The notes beneath the pieces were generated by a model. The model was not told the DNA's origin. It searched no databases and saw only the letters and a program-made list of their open reading frames with translations. 64,000 nt of DNA from Pseudomonas arcuscaelestis (GTDB lineage Bacteria; Pseudomonadota; Gammaproteobacteria; Pseudomonadales; Pseudomonadaceae). Of this stretch, positions 1 to 6,446 are shown in pieces (position 1 is the stretch's first letter; each line of letters opens with the position of its first letter). A program made the position numbers and the translations under genes. The stretch covers positions 147,855 to 211,854 of the forward strand of contig NZ_JACOPV010000014.1 in NCBI RefSeq assembly GCF_016881005.1. The letters are read 5' to 3'.

Positions 1-650
1 TGGTGAATAACCGCTCGCGCGTCAGGGCATCGCGCAGACGTCCAAGGGTGTCGTCAAAGGCGACGGCCAGTTGCCCGACTTCGTCATCCGCGTAGTCCGG
101 TGCTAGCGGCGGGGCCAGGCCCAGCAACTGGTCCCGGTGTCGCACCTGATGCGCCAGGCGAATAACCGGCGCCATCACCCGTCGCGCCAACACCCAGCCC
201 AGAAACACGGCCAGCACCAGGCTCAAGACAAAGCCCACCACCACAACGGCGAACAGCACGCGCTCACGTTCTTCGAAATCGCTCTGGTCCTGCAGCAGAA
301 CATAGCGCCGTCCATCCACGATCTCGACCATGGCGTGATAGGACAACTCTTCACGGAACACTTCGTGAAAGCCCGGGCTCAAGTGGCGCAAGTCCTTGGG
401 CATTTCGAAATCGTCGCGCCCGCCACTGTAATAGAACAACTGGTCCGGACGCGGCCTGTGGCTCCAGTCATTGACACTGTCCATGCGCAGCAAACGCTGC
501 AGGTCACCACCAAGCACTGCCGAGATAAGGCGCTCTTCAACCAGATGCACAGTGGCAACGATACCGAATGCGAACGCGCCAGCCACCAGCGCACTCATCA
601 AGGCAAAGGCAATGATGATCCGCTGGGCAAGGCTTTGTTTAAACTCCATC
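1..650 (-). CDS. colS: ColS sensor histidine kinase, N-terminal part (truncated by window edge)
   Basis: Membrane sensor kinase partner of ColR; only about 216 N-terminal residues are in the window and the kinase core lies beyond the left edge. Two membrane helices (about residues 9-31 and 132-156) enclose a periplasmic loop of about 100 residues, followed by a HAMP-like segment. The loop carries His35, Glu38, Glu96, His105 and an ExxE pair at Glu126/Glu129. These are the positions I recall as metal-sensing (Fe3+/Zn2+) residues of P. putida ColS, which is what makes the name specific. The ATG lies inside the end of colR (12-bp overlap), so the two are translationally coupled. This frame runs off the sequence, so its length cannot be judged. 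Confidence 0.88.
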
Positions 651-1322
651 ACGGCCCTCGGCCAAGCGGTAACCGACGCCATGCACGGTGTGCAGCAAAG
701 GACGCTCGAAAGGCTTGTCGATAACTTGGCGTAGTTGATGTACGTGGCTGCGCAAGCTGTCGCTGTCAGGGCAATCATCGCCCCACAACGCTTCTTCCAA
801 CACCTCGCGACGCAGCACATGCGGGCTCTTCTGCATCAATACCGCCAGCAGCTTCAAGCCAACCGGGTTGAGCTTGAGCAATTTTGCGTCGCGGGTAACC
901 TCCAGGGTATCCAGATCGTAGATCAGGTCACTGACCTGCAGCGTACGCCGACCGCCACCCTGGGCGCGGCGCAGTACCGCTTCGATACGGGCCGCCAGCT
1001 CCGACAACGCGAAGGGCTTGAGCAGGTAGTCATCGGCGCCGGAGCGAAAGCCCTGCAAGCGGTCATCGAGCTGATCGCGAGCGGTGAGCATGATCACTGG
1101 CGTATCGCGACGAGCGTCTTCACGCAGGCGCTTGCACAGGGTGTAGCCATCAATGCCCGGGAGCATGATGTCGAGCACGATCAAGTCATAGTGTTCAGTG
1201 GCTGCCAGGTGCAAACCTGACAGTCCATCCTGGGCACAATCCACCGTATACCCTTTCAACCCCAGGTAATCGGCCAGATTGGCGAGGATATCGCGGTTGT
1301 CTTCAACCAATAGAATTCGCAT
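639..1322 (-). CDS. colR: ColR response regulator (OmpR family)
   Basis: Cytoplasmic DNA-binding response regulator of the ColRS envelope-stress system, phosphorylated by ColS. An N-terminal receiver domain (about residues 1-120) has the acidic pocket near Glu7-Asp8, the phospho-acceptor Asp51 in VLDIMLPG, and Lys102 in LLKPF. A C-terminal winged helix (about 130-225) ends in the usual HTVHGVGYRL motif. At 227 residues it is full length. It overlaps colS. A match to the ColR binding consensus lies about 95 bp upstream, in front of the divergent PAP2 gene, which supports the ColR assignment independently of sequence similarity. Confidence 0.9.
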   Translation of the reverse strand: MRILLVEDNRDILANLADYLGLKGYTVDCAQDGLSGLHLAATEHYDLIVLDIMLPGIDGYTLCKRLREDARRDTPVIMLTARDQLDDRLQGFRSGADDYLLKPFALSELAARIEAVLRRAQGGGRRTLQVSDLIYDLDTLEVTRDAKLLKLNPVGLKLLAVLMQKSPHVLRREVLEEALWGDDCPDSDSLRSHVHQLRQVIDKPFERPLLHTVHGVGYRLAEGRDGV

Positions 1323-1416
1323 GGAGCTTCTCCCGTCCGGGGCATTTGCCTGCTTGGCAGGCGCAGCTTACGGCCATCAGCCACGCTCGGCTAGGTGGCC
1401 GAGACTTTATTGCAAG

Positions 1417-1457
1417 CTAACGATTTTTTCACTTTGTCTTCACGGACAAGTTATAGC
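1417..1457 (+). promoter_or_regulatory. ColR box and promoter of the PAP2 gene
   Basis: The 16-mer CTAACGATTTTTTCAC (1417-1432) fits every position of the P. putida ColR consensus as I recall it, (T/C)(T/C)NA(C/G)NN(T/C)TTTTTCAC. Its 3' end overlaps a -35-like TTCACT (1428-1433). After 18 bp comes a -10-like TATAGC (1452-1457). The inferred transcription start near 1463 gives a leader of about 50 nt to the ATG at 1512. Site and promoter are read directly from sequence; ColR control is inferred. Confidence 0.65.
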
Positions 1458-1511
1458 CTCTCCTTGAGAATTGCCGGTCCGGATTGCCACTTCGACCTGC
1501 CTGGACCTGCC

Positions 1512-2276
1512 ATGTCCCTACCCGCCGCTTCTCGCCCGCTCAATTTGTGGATCGCCCTTGGGGGGCCCCTGGTCATTGCCCTGACCCTTGTTTTGCTAGA
1601 GCTCACCTCTCTGGACATGGACCTGGCCAAACTGGCATTCGATCCAGTGGCGGGTCAGTTTGTAGGGCGCCACAGCTACTTCCTCGAAGACATCCTGCAT
1701 GACCGCGCCAAACAGGCAGTCATTCTGCTTAGCGTGGGCGCCATCATTGCTTATATCTCAAGCTTTTTTTGGTCACGCCTTAAAGGCTGGCGCCGAGAGT
1801 TGGGGTATCTGGTACTGGCGATGGCCTTGTCGACCAGTTTCGTTACCCCGGTAAAAGCGGTTACCGCGGTGCAATGCCCGTGGAGCCTGAAGGAATTCGG
1901 CGGTAAGGAAACCTACAGCGAACTGCTCAGCACCCGTCCCGCCACCGACAAACCTGGGCGTTGCTGGCCGGGTGGTCATGCGGCAACGGGCTTCACCCTG
2001 TTTGCCCTGTTCTTCGCCCTGCGCGACCGCCACCCACGCCTGGCCCGCGCAGCGTTGCTGTTCGCCTTTGGCCTGGGCACGGTCTTCTCGATTGGGCGCA
2101 TGCTGCAAGGCGCGCACTTCTTCTCGCACAACGTGTGGACTGCCGTGTTCTGCTGGCTGATCAGTTTGGGCTGCTATTACTGGGTGCTGTATCGAAAACC
2201 GGCGTCTGTCGCTGTGGGCGCAGCGCAGCGACAACGCGACATGACCCGTGATAGCGCCAATTCAGCCACCCCCTGA
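1512..2276 (+). CDS. PAP2-family membrane phosphatase (lipid phosphatase/phosphotransferase-like)
   Basis: Predicted 254-residue inner-membrane protein with several hydrophobic helices and a PAP2 catalytic core: RP in LLSTRPATD, then PGGHAATG (the PSGH motif with Gly for Ser), then GRMLQGAHFFSH. The last motif keeps Arg and the catalytic His but has His where classical PAP2 enzymes have Asp, as I recall for one Pseudomonas subfamily. Family members dephosphorylate undecaprenyl pyrophosphate or lipid A, or move phosphate between them; the substrate here is not decidable. An in-frame ATG exists at 1395, but it lies upstream of the inferred promoter and ColR box, so 1512 is preferred. Divergent from colRS. 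Confidence 0.8.
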   Translation: MSLPAASRPLNLWIALGGPLVIALTLVLLELTSLDMDLAKLAFDPVAGQFVGRHSYFLEDILHDRAKQAVILLSVGAIIAYISSFFWSRLKGWRRELGYLVLAMALSTSFVTPVKAVTAVQCPWSLKEFGGKETYSELLSTRPATDKPGRCWPGGHAATGFTLFALFFALRDRHPRLARAALLFAFGLGTVFSIGRMLQGAHFFSHNVWTAVFCWLISLGCYYWVLYRKPASVAVGAAQRQRDMTRDSANSATP

Positions 2277-2337
2277 TTGGCGACAGCGCCTACCTCACAA
2301 CGGGCAGCGACAAATCGCAAGTCTGTAGGCGTTTTCT

Positions 2338-2452
2338 GTCGGACTATTCTGAATCATACTTCCGGCGCCGTTGCCTTATTGTGCCAGGCCCTTCCTGGGC
2401 CTAGGCTGCTGTCGTCGTTGGAATGTCCAACGATCGGATTTAGCAGTCCGAC
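2338..2452 (+). other. Intergenic segment with nested inverted repeats (candidate structured RNA)
   Basis: No gene is supported between the PAP2 gene and 2617. GTCGGACT (2338-2345) can pair exactly with AGTCCGAC (2445-2452). Inside are a 6-bp hairpin AGGCCC/GGGCCT (2386-2402, loop TTCCT) and a 7-bp hairpin CGTTGGA/TCCAACG (2416-2432, loop ATG). None is followed by a T-run, so they do not look like simple terminators. The strand is unknown; I list the strand of the neighbouring genes. Confidence 0.3.
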
Positions 2453-2486
2453 TACTCATATGAGGTTAACGGCACACCGCTGATAT

Positions 2487-2561
2487 GGTGGCTGTGCGTG
2501 GGGCGCCTTCGGGTGCGCCGGGTTCCTCTATGACCGGTCTGCTAACCCACGTACAGCTACC
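2487..2561 (+). ncRNA. Structured leader element upstream of the DUF6124-type gene
   Basis: GGTGGCTGTGCGTGGG (2487-2502) pairs with CCCACGTACAGCTACC (2546-2561) over 16 bp with two G-U pairs. This closing stem encloses a GGCGC/GCGCC hairpin with a TTCGGGT-containing loop (2502-2519) and a second region rich in CCGG/ACCGG. The layout suggests a multibranched 5' leader ending about 55 nt before the start codon. I do not recognise it as a named RNA family. Structure is inferred from base pairing only. Confidence 0.45.
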
Positions 2562-2584
2562 ACCCTTCGTTTAGCAGCGAGGCG

Positions 2585-2617
2585 TGGTTGTCTACTCTCC
2601 ATCATAGAGGTCAACCA
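2585..2617 (+). promoter_or_regulatory. Hairpin occluding the ribosome-binding site of the DUF6124-type gene
   Basis: TGGTTG (2585-2590) pairs with CAACCA (2612-2617, including the A of the start codon). CTCT (2595-2598) pairs with AGAG (2606-2609), which is the core of the AGAGGT Shine-Dalgarno sequence. The start region could therefore be closed by a local hairpin, giving translation control by temperature, a protein or the upstream leader. Confidence 0.5.
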
Positions 2618-2913
2618 TGAAGAAGCTCGTCCCCGATCCCCCTGATTTATCCACCGCAAGCACTGCCAACACGCCATTCGGCACCAACGGAATGTTCAAC
2701 GTCCGCGAAGGCATTCCCGCCGAAGAAGCGCTGCTTCACGCTTGCCAGCTACTGCGATGCGCCGAGGCCACGATCGGCGATGCACTCGATCACCTCTCCC
2801 TCAACGACCGCGCTATCGTTTCCGGCGCAGGTCAGCACGTAGAAGCTGCTCGGGCATTGATCGATGCAGTGCTTGATGGGCTTGGCGTGCACCGTATTTT
2901 CTCTCATCCATAG
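2617..2913 (+). CDS. DUF6124/DUF3077-type small Pseudomonas protein
   Basis: A 98-residue protein of unknown function. It begins with the MKKLVPDPP leader common in a small Pseudomonas family, followed by a low-complexity Thr/Ser/Asn stretch and then a helical region (about residues 33-90) with EEALLHACQLLRCAEATI. No signal peptide or membrane segment is visible. The start is set by AGAGGT seven bases upstream of the ATG. It stands alone, after a structured leader and before a long repeat. Family assignment rests on pattern recognition of the N-terminus and helical core. Confidence 0.7.
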   Translation: MKKLVPDPPDLSTASTANTPFGTNGMFNVREGIPAEEALLHACQLLRCAEATIGDALDHLSLNDRAIVSGAGQHVEAARALIDAVLDGLGVHRIFSHP

Positions 2914-2973
2914 CTGGGCTACTGGCTGGAAGCATCACGGGGACACGTCCGCTCCTAGCGGATGGTTGGGCCT

Positions 2974-3582
2974 GTCCCTGCATCCGGCCCTACGCTGCGC
3001 TCCGGGTTCCCTCATTCCACCCTTGCTCCTGTGGGGACCGCGCCGAAGGGCCGTCCTGGCCCTGCGGCGCTCGCCGGCCACCCATGGCCGTCGCCCCACT
3101 ATGCAAGGGTTCCATTCGGCCTGCTGAAGGGACGATTTGTGGCGGGTGCACGATTTGTGTAGGTAGAAGCACAGCAGCGGCAACGGCAACGGCAACAGCG
3201 AGGTGCTGGTGTGCAGCTTTTGCTTTTGATCTGGCTCTTCGTACATCGCCAGCCCAGACACCCTGGATCGTCCCTTCAGTAGGCTGAGTGTAGGTATTGC
3301 GTAGTCGGGTGCAGGCCATGGATGGCCTGCGAGCACCGTAGGGCCAGGACGGCCCTTCGGTGCGGTCCCGACGGGAGCAATGCCGGAGCGAAGGGACCCG
3401 GAGCGCAGCGTAGGGCCGAATGCAGGGACACACGGTTTTGGTTCCTTTTGCCAAGACAAAAGGGACCCGCCGTAAGGGCGGAAGGGGCCAACAGCGGCGC
3501 CGCATTGAATGGATAAGCTCACAGACTCAAATCCCAGCCCCGCCCCGCCCCACCCCAAGATCATACCCTCGGAATTTCGTGA
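2974..3582. repeat. Long internally palindromic repeat, copy 1
   Basis: About 610 bp that recur, inverted and near-identical over long stretches, at 23482-24086. The element is itself built of two diverged inverted halves (about 2974-3140 and 3264-3430) around a core with CGGCAA units. Each half starts at GTCCCTGCAT and ends near GAAGGGACGAT. The right end carries a hairpin CCTTTTG/CAAAAGG and a terminal motif CATTGAATGGATAAGC. Open frames within it are Arg/Pro-rich, overlap on both strands and look spurious. The gap from 2914 to 3638 holds this element and the groEL terminator and no gene. Confidence 0.85.
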
Positions 3583-3585
3583 ACC

Positions 3586-3612
3586 AAAAAAAAGCCCCGC
3601 ATCAAGCGGGGC
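3586..3612 (-). terminator. Rho-independent terminator of groESL
   Basis: Stem GCCCCGC/GCGGGGC (3594-3612) with a 5-nt loop, followed on the minus strand by eight T residues, 27 bases after the groEL stop codon. Confidence 0.93.
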
Positions 3613-3638
3613 TCTTTTCGTAGCGAGGTAAGGCTGGC

Positions 3639-5291
3639 TTACATCATGCCGCCCATGCCGCCCATACCACCCATGCCGCCCATGTCTGGCATACCGCCGC
3701 CAGCAGAAGCTTCAACAGGAGCATCGGCAACCATGGCTTCGGTAGTGATCATCAGGCCACCGATCGAAGCGGCAGCTTGCAGCGCCGAACGAGTTACCTT
3801 GGCTGGGTCCAGGATACCCATTTCGATCATGTCGCCGTACTCACCGGTAGCAGCGTTGTAACCGAAGTTACCCGAACCTTGCTTGACCTTGTCGACAACT
3901 ACGCTTGGCTCGTCGCCAGCGTTGGCAACGATCTGACGCAGTGGGGACTCAACAGCGCGACGCAGCAGTTGGATACCAACGTTCTGGTCTTCGTTGTCGC
4001 CTTTAAGGTCAGCAATGGCCTGCAGCGAGCGAACCAGTGCAACACCACCGCCAGGTACCACGCCTTCTTCAACGGCTGCACGGGTAGCGTGCAGGGCGTC
4101 TTCAACGCGGGCTTTCTTCTCTTTCATTTCAACTTCGGTACCAGCACCGACCTTGATTACGGCAACACCGCCAGCCAGTTTGGCCAGACGCTCTTGCAGT
4201 TTTTCACGGTCGTAGTCCGAAGAGGTTTCTTCGATCTGGGCACGGATCTGCTTGACGCGTGCTTCGATGTCCGATTCCTGGCCAGCACCGTCGATGATGG
4301 TGGTGTTTTCCTTGGACAGGGTTACGCGCTTGGCGTTGCCCAGGTGCTCCAGGGTAGCCGATTCCAGGCTCAGGCCGATTTCTTCGGAAATCACGGTACC
4401 GCCAGTCAGGACAGCGATGTCCTGCAGCATGGCTTTGCGGCGGTCGCCGAAGCCTGGTGCCTTGACGGCTGCAACCTTGACGATGCCGCGCATGTTGTTG
4501 ACTACCAGGGTAGCCAGCGCTTCGCCTTCAACGTCTTCAGCCACGATCAGCAGCGGACGGCCGGCCTTGGCAACAGCTTCCAGAACAGGCAGCAGTTCAC
4601 GGATGTTGGAGATTTTCTTGTCAACCAGCAGCAGCAGAGGGCCATCCAGCTCGGCGACCATGGTGTCTGGCTTGTTGACGAAGTAAGGAGACAGGTAGCC
4701 ACGGTCAAACTGCATGCCTTCAACGACAGACAGTTCGTTTTCCAGGCCCGAGCCTTCTTCAACGGTGATCACGCCTTCTTTACCGACTTTTTCCATGGCT
4801 TCGGCAATGATGTCGCCGATGGAGTTGTCGGAGTTGGCAGAGATGGTACCTACCTGAGCGATGGCCTTGGAATCGGCGCAAGGCTTGGACAGGGACTTCA
4901 GCTCTTTAACGATAGCGATGGTAGCTTTGTCGATACCGCGCTTGAGGTCCATCGGGTTCATGCCGGCAGCAACGGCTTTCAGGCCTTCGCTGACGATAGC
5001 TTGAGCCAGAACGGTGGCGGTGGTGGTGCCGTCACCCGCTTCGTCGTTGGCCTTGGAGGCAACGTCTTTGAGCAGCTGGGCGCCCATGTTCTCGAAAGCG
5101 TCTTTGAGTTCGATTTCTTTGGCAACCGAAACACCGTCTTTGGTGATGGTTGGAGCGCCGAAGCTCTTGGCCAGAACAACGTTACGGCCTTTTGGGCCCA
5201 GGGTCGCTTTTACAGCGTCAGCCAGAACGTTGACACCAACGAGCATTTTTTTGCGGGCGGAGTCGCCGAATTTTACGTCTTTAGCAGCCAT
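3639..5291 (-). CDS. groEL: Chaperonin GroEL (Hsp60)
   Basis: Tetradecameric cytosolic chaperonin that folds proteins in an ATP-driven chamber capped by GroES. The 550-residue sequence is complete: N-terminus MAAKDVKFGDSARKKML, the ATP-binding GDGTTTATVLA (about residues 86-96), apical and intermediate domains, and a Gly-Gly-Met tail ending DMGGMGGMGGMGGMM. The tail is a few residues longer than in E. coli GroEL. It follows groES by 47 bp in the same transcript and is followed by a strong terminator, so the unit is bicistronic under a heat-shock promoter. Confidence 0.98.
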   Translation of the reverse strand: MAAKDVKFGDSARKKMLVGVNVLADAVKATLGPKGRNVVLAKSFGAPTITKDGVSVAKEIELKDAFENMGAQLLKDVASKANDEAGDGTTTATVLAQAIVSEGLKAVAAGMNPMDLKRGIDKATIAIVKELKSLSKPCADSKAIAQVGTISANSDNSIGDIIAEAMEKVGKEGVITVEEGSGLENELSVVEGMQFDRGYLSPYFVNKPDTMVAELDGPLLLLVDKKISNIRELLPVLEAVAKAGRPLLIVAEDVEGEALATLVVNNMRGIVKVAAVKAPGFGDRRKAMLQDIAVLTGGTVISEEIGLSLESATLEHLGNAKRVTLSKENTTIIDGAGQESDIEARVKQIRAQIEETSSDYDREKLQERLAKLAGGVAVIKVGAGTEVEMKEKKARVEDALHATRAAVEEGVVPGGGVALVRSLQAIADLKGDNEDQNVGIQLLRRAVESPLRQIVANAGDEPSVVVDKVKQGSGNFGYNAATGEYGDMIEMGILDPAKVTRSALQAAASIGGLMITTEAMVADAPVEASAGGGMPDMGGMGGMGGMGGMM

Positions 5292-5338
5292 GATCGTTTA
5301 ATCCTTGAATACTTTGGAGTAACGGGAAACCAGCGGAA

Positions 5339-5632
5339 TCAGCCTTCGATAACAGCGAGAATCTCGTTCTCAGCCATTACCAGCAGGTCTTCGCCGTCAA
5401 CTTTCACAGTGTTGCTGCCCGAGTAAGGGCCGAAAACCACCTTGTCACCCACTTTCACGGCCAGCGCACGCACTTCACCGTTGTCCAGGATGCGACCGGT
5501 ACCTACAGCGACGATTTCGCCACGGTTAGGTTTTTCAGCGGCCGAACCTGGCAGAACGATACCGCCAGCGGTTTTCGATTCTTCTTCGCTGCGACGGATA
5601 ACGACGCGGTCATGCAGAGGACGAAGCTTCAT
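5339..5632 (-). CDS. groES: Co-chaperonin GroES (Hsp10)
   Basis: A 97-residue heptameric lid of the GroEL chamber. Seen are MKLRPLHDRVVIRR at the start, the mobile loop EEESKTAGGIVLPGSA (about residues 16-31) that contacts GroEL, and the GPYSGSNTVKVDGEDLLVM C-terminal region. AGGAGA lies 7 bases before the ATG. It is first in the groES-groEL operon, preceded by a leader of about 135 nt with conserved-looking hairpins and a sigma-32-type promoter. Confidence 0.98.
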   Translation of the reverse strand: MKLRPLHDRVVIRRSEEESKTAGGIVLPGSAAEKPNRGEIVAVGTGRILDNGEVRALAVKVGDKVVFGPYSGSNTVKVDGEDLLVMAENEILAVIEG

Positions 5633-5769
5633 TGTCGATCTCTCCTAATTGTGGTTTTCATCGGCCGGTGAAGACACCGGCAGGTTGATGCTTGCGGCGT
5701 AGCCGCTCGTAGCTCGCAGTGCGAACCACCCATGTTATGTCCGGGGCAGATCCCCGGAAACCTTGCGGT
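5633..5769 (-). ncRNA. groES 5' leader RNA (Pseudomon-groES motif type)
   Basis: On the minus strand the leader contains CCGGGG/CCCCGG (5740-5756), a central branched region, and GCCGGTG/CACCGGC (about 5664-5681). A long-range pairing GTGGTT (5724-5729) with AACCAC (5651-5656) lies just before the ribosome-binding site. A structured RNA called Pseudomon-groES is established in front of groES operons of Pseudomonadaceae; position and content fit it. Exact motif boundaries are not determined here. Confidence 0.75.
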
Positions 5770-5775
5770 AACCCC

Positions 5776-5804
5776 TACATGAGGTCGCCAAGATCAATTA
5801 CAAG
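5776..5804 (-). promoter_or_regulatory. Sigma-32 (RpoH) heat-shock promoter of groESL
   Basis: The minus strand reads CTTGTAA, 13 bp, CCTCATGTA. The known RpoH consensus is CTTGAAA with CCCCATNTA at a spacing of about 11-16 bp, so the -10 matches 8 of 9 and the -35 six of 7. Predicted start of transcription is near 5769. Confidence 0.85.
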
Positions 5805-5845
5805 GCTTGAACATGAAATATTTTGCATTCCAAGCCCCTACAGCA

Positions 5846-5869
5846 GAACGGCCCCATCAGGGGCCGTTC
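5846..5869 (-). terminator. Hairpin after fxsA
   Basis: Perfect 10-bp stem GAACGGCCCC/GGGGCCGTTC with a 4-nt loop, 19 bases past the fxsA stop. It lacks a clear T-run, so termination is probable rather than certain. Confidence 0.55.
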
Positions 5870-5887
5870 GGACAAACATTTGCAGGC

Positions 5888-6382
5888 TTACAGATCGCGG
5901 GGGTCGCGGGGCTCACGAGAATCGCGATGTTCGTACTCACCCTCGATCACATTCGGTTGACGCGGGTGCGCACCGGGGCCTGGACGGCTTACGAATGGGT
6001 CGTCACCAAAGGCACGCTGGCGCATTGCCTGGGCCTCGGCGCGTTCACGCATCTTGCGCGCCAGCAGGCGGCGAGTGAACGGCAGCAAAAATACCAGGCC
6101 GATCACGTCGCTGATAAAACCAGGCAACAGCAGCAGGCCGCCGCCCAGGGCGAGCATCAGGCCGTGGAACATGTCTTCGGCGGGCAACTCACCGCGCTGC
6201 AGGCTCTCACGGGCACGCAGGGCGGTAGCAAGACCGGCCACCCGCACCACCAGCACACCCAGGGCGGAGCCCGCGATAATCAGCAGCAGCGCCGGGAAGA
6301 AGCCGATCGCGGTGCTGACCTTGAAGAAAACATACAACTCCAGCACCGGAAAAATCAGAAACAGCAATAGAAAAGCACGCAT
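5888..6382 (-). CDS. fxsA: FxsA family inner-membrane protein
   Basis: Cytoplasmic-membrane protein of 164 residues; E. coli FxsA is known for suppressing F-plasmid exclusion of phage T7. Hydrophobic helices are visible at about residues 3-22, 26-45 and 70-92, with the family start MRAFLLLFLIFPVLELYVFF. The charged C-terminal tail ends in Arg/Asp repeats (EPRDPRDL). The ATG at 6382 has AGAGGAA upstream and gives the family N-terminus, so it is preferred over a TTG one codon earlier. It lies directly upstream of groES in the same direction, a linkage also known in other gamma-proteobacteria. Confidence 0.92.
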   Translation of the reverse strand: MRAFLLLFLIFPVLELYVFFKVSTAIGFFPALLLIIAGSALGVLVVRVAGLATALRARESLQRGELPAEDMFHGLMLALGGGLLLLPGFISDVIGLVFLLPFTRRLLARKMRERAEAQAMRQRAFGDDPFVSRPGPGAHPRQPNVIEGEYEHRDSREPRDPRDL

Positions 6383-6446
6383 CAACGGTTCCTCTGCGCA
6401 AGAAGTTCTTGCAGTTCACCTTTAATGGTTACGAGAAATGGCTTTT

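Noticed and set aside
137..724. 195-codon plus-strand frame at the left edge
   Set aside because: It lies opposite colS, whose translated frame shows the diagnostic periplasmic residues; the plus-strand product has no features.
2277..2483. 68-codon frame after the PAP2 gene
   Set aside because: No ribosome site or motif, and it crosses several hairpins; the region reads better as structured non-coding sequence.
3174..3200. CGGCAA tandem units as a possible CRISPR-like array
   Set aside because: Units are contiguous 6-mers without spacers; no CRISPR repeat structure or cas gene is present.
2935..3564. Several 60-210-codon frames inside repeat copy 1, and matching ones at 23501-24330
   Set aside because: Arg/Pro/Cys-rich products overlap on both strands, follow the palindromic repeat and lack ribosome sites; best explained as non-coding repeat.
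3777..5426. 549-codon open frame on the plus strand opposite groEL/groES
   Set aside because: It is antisense to two unmistakable chaperonin genes, has no recognisable motif, and arises from their codon bias.
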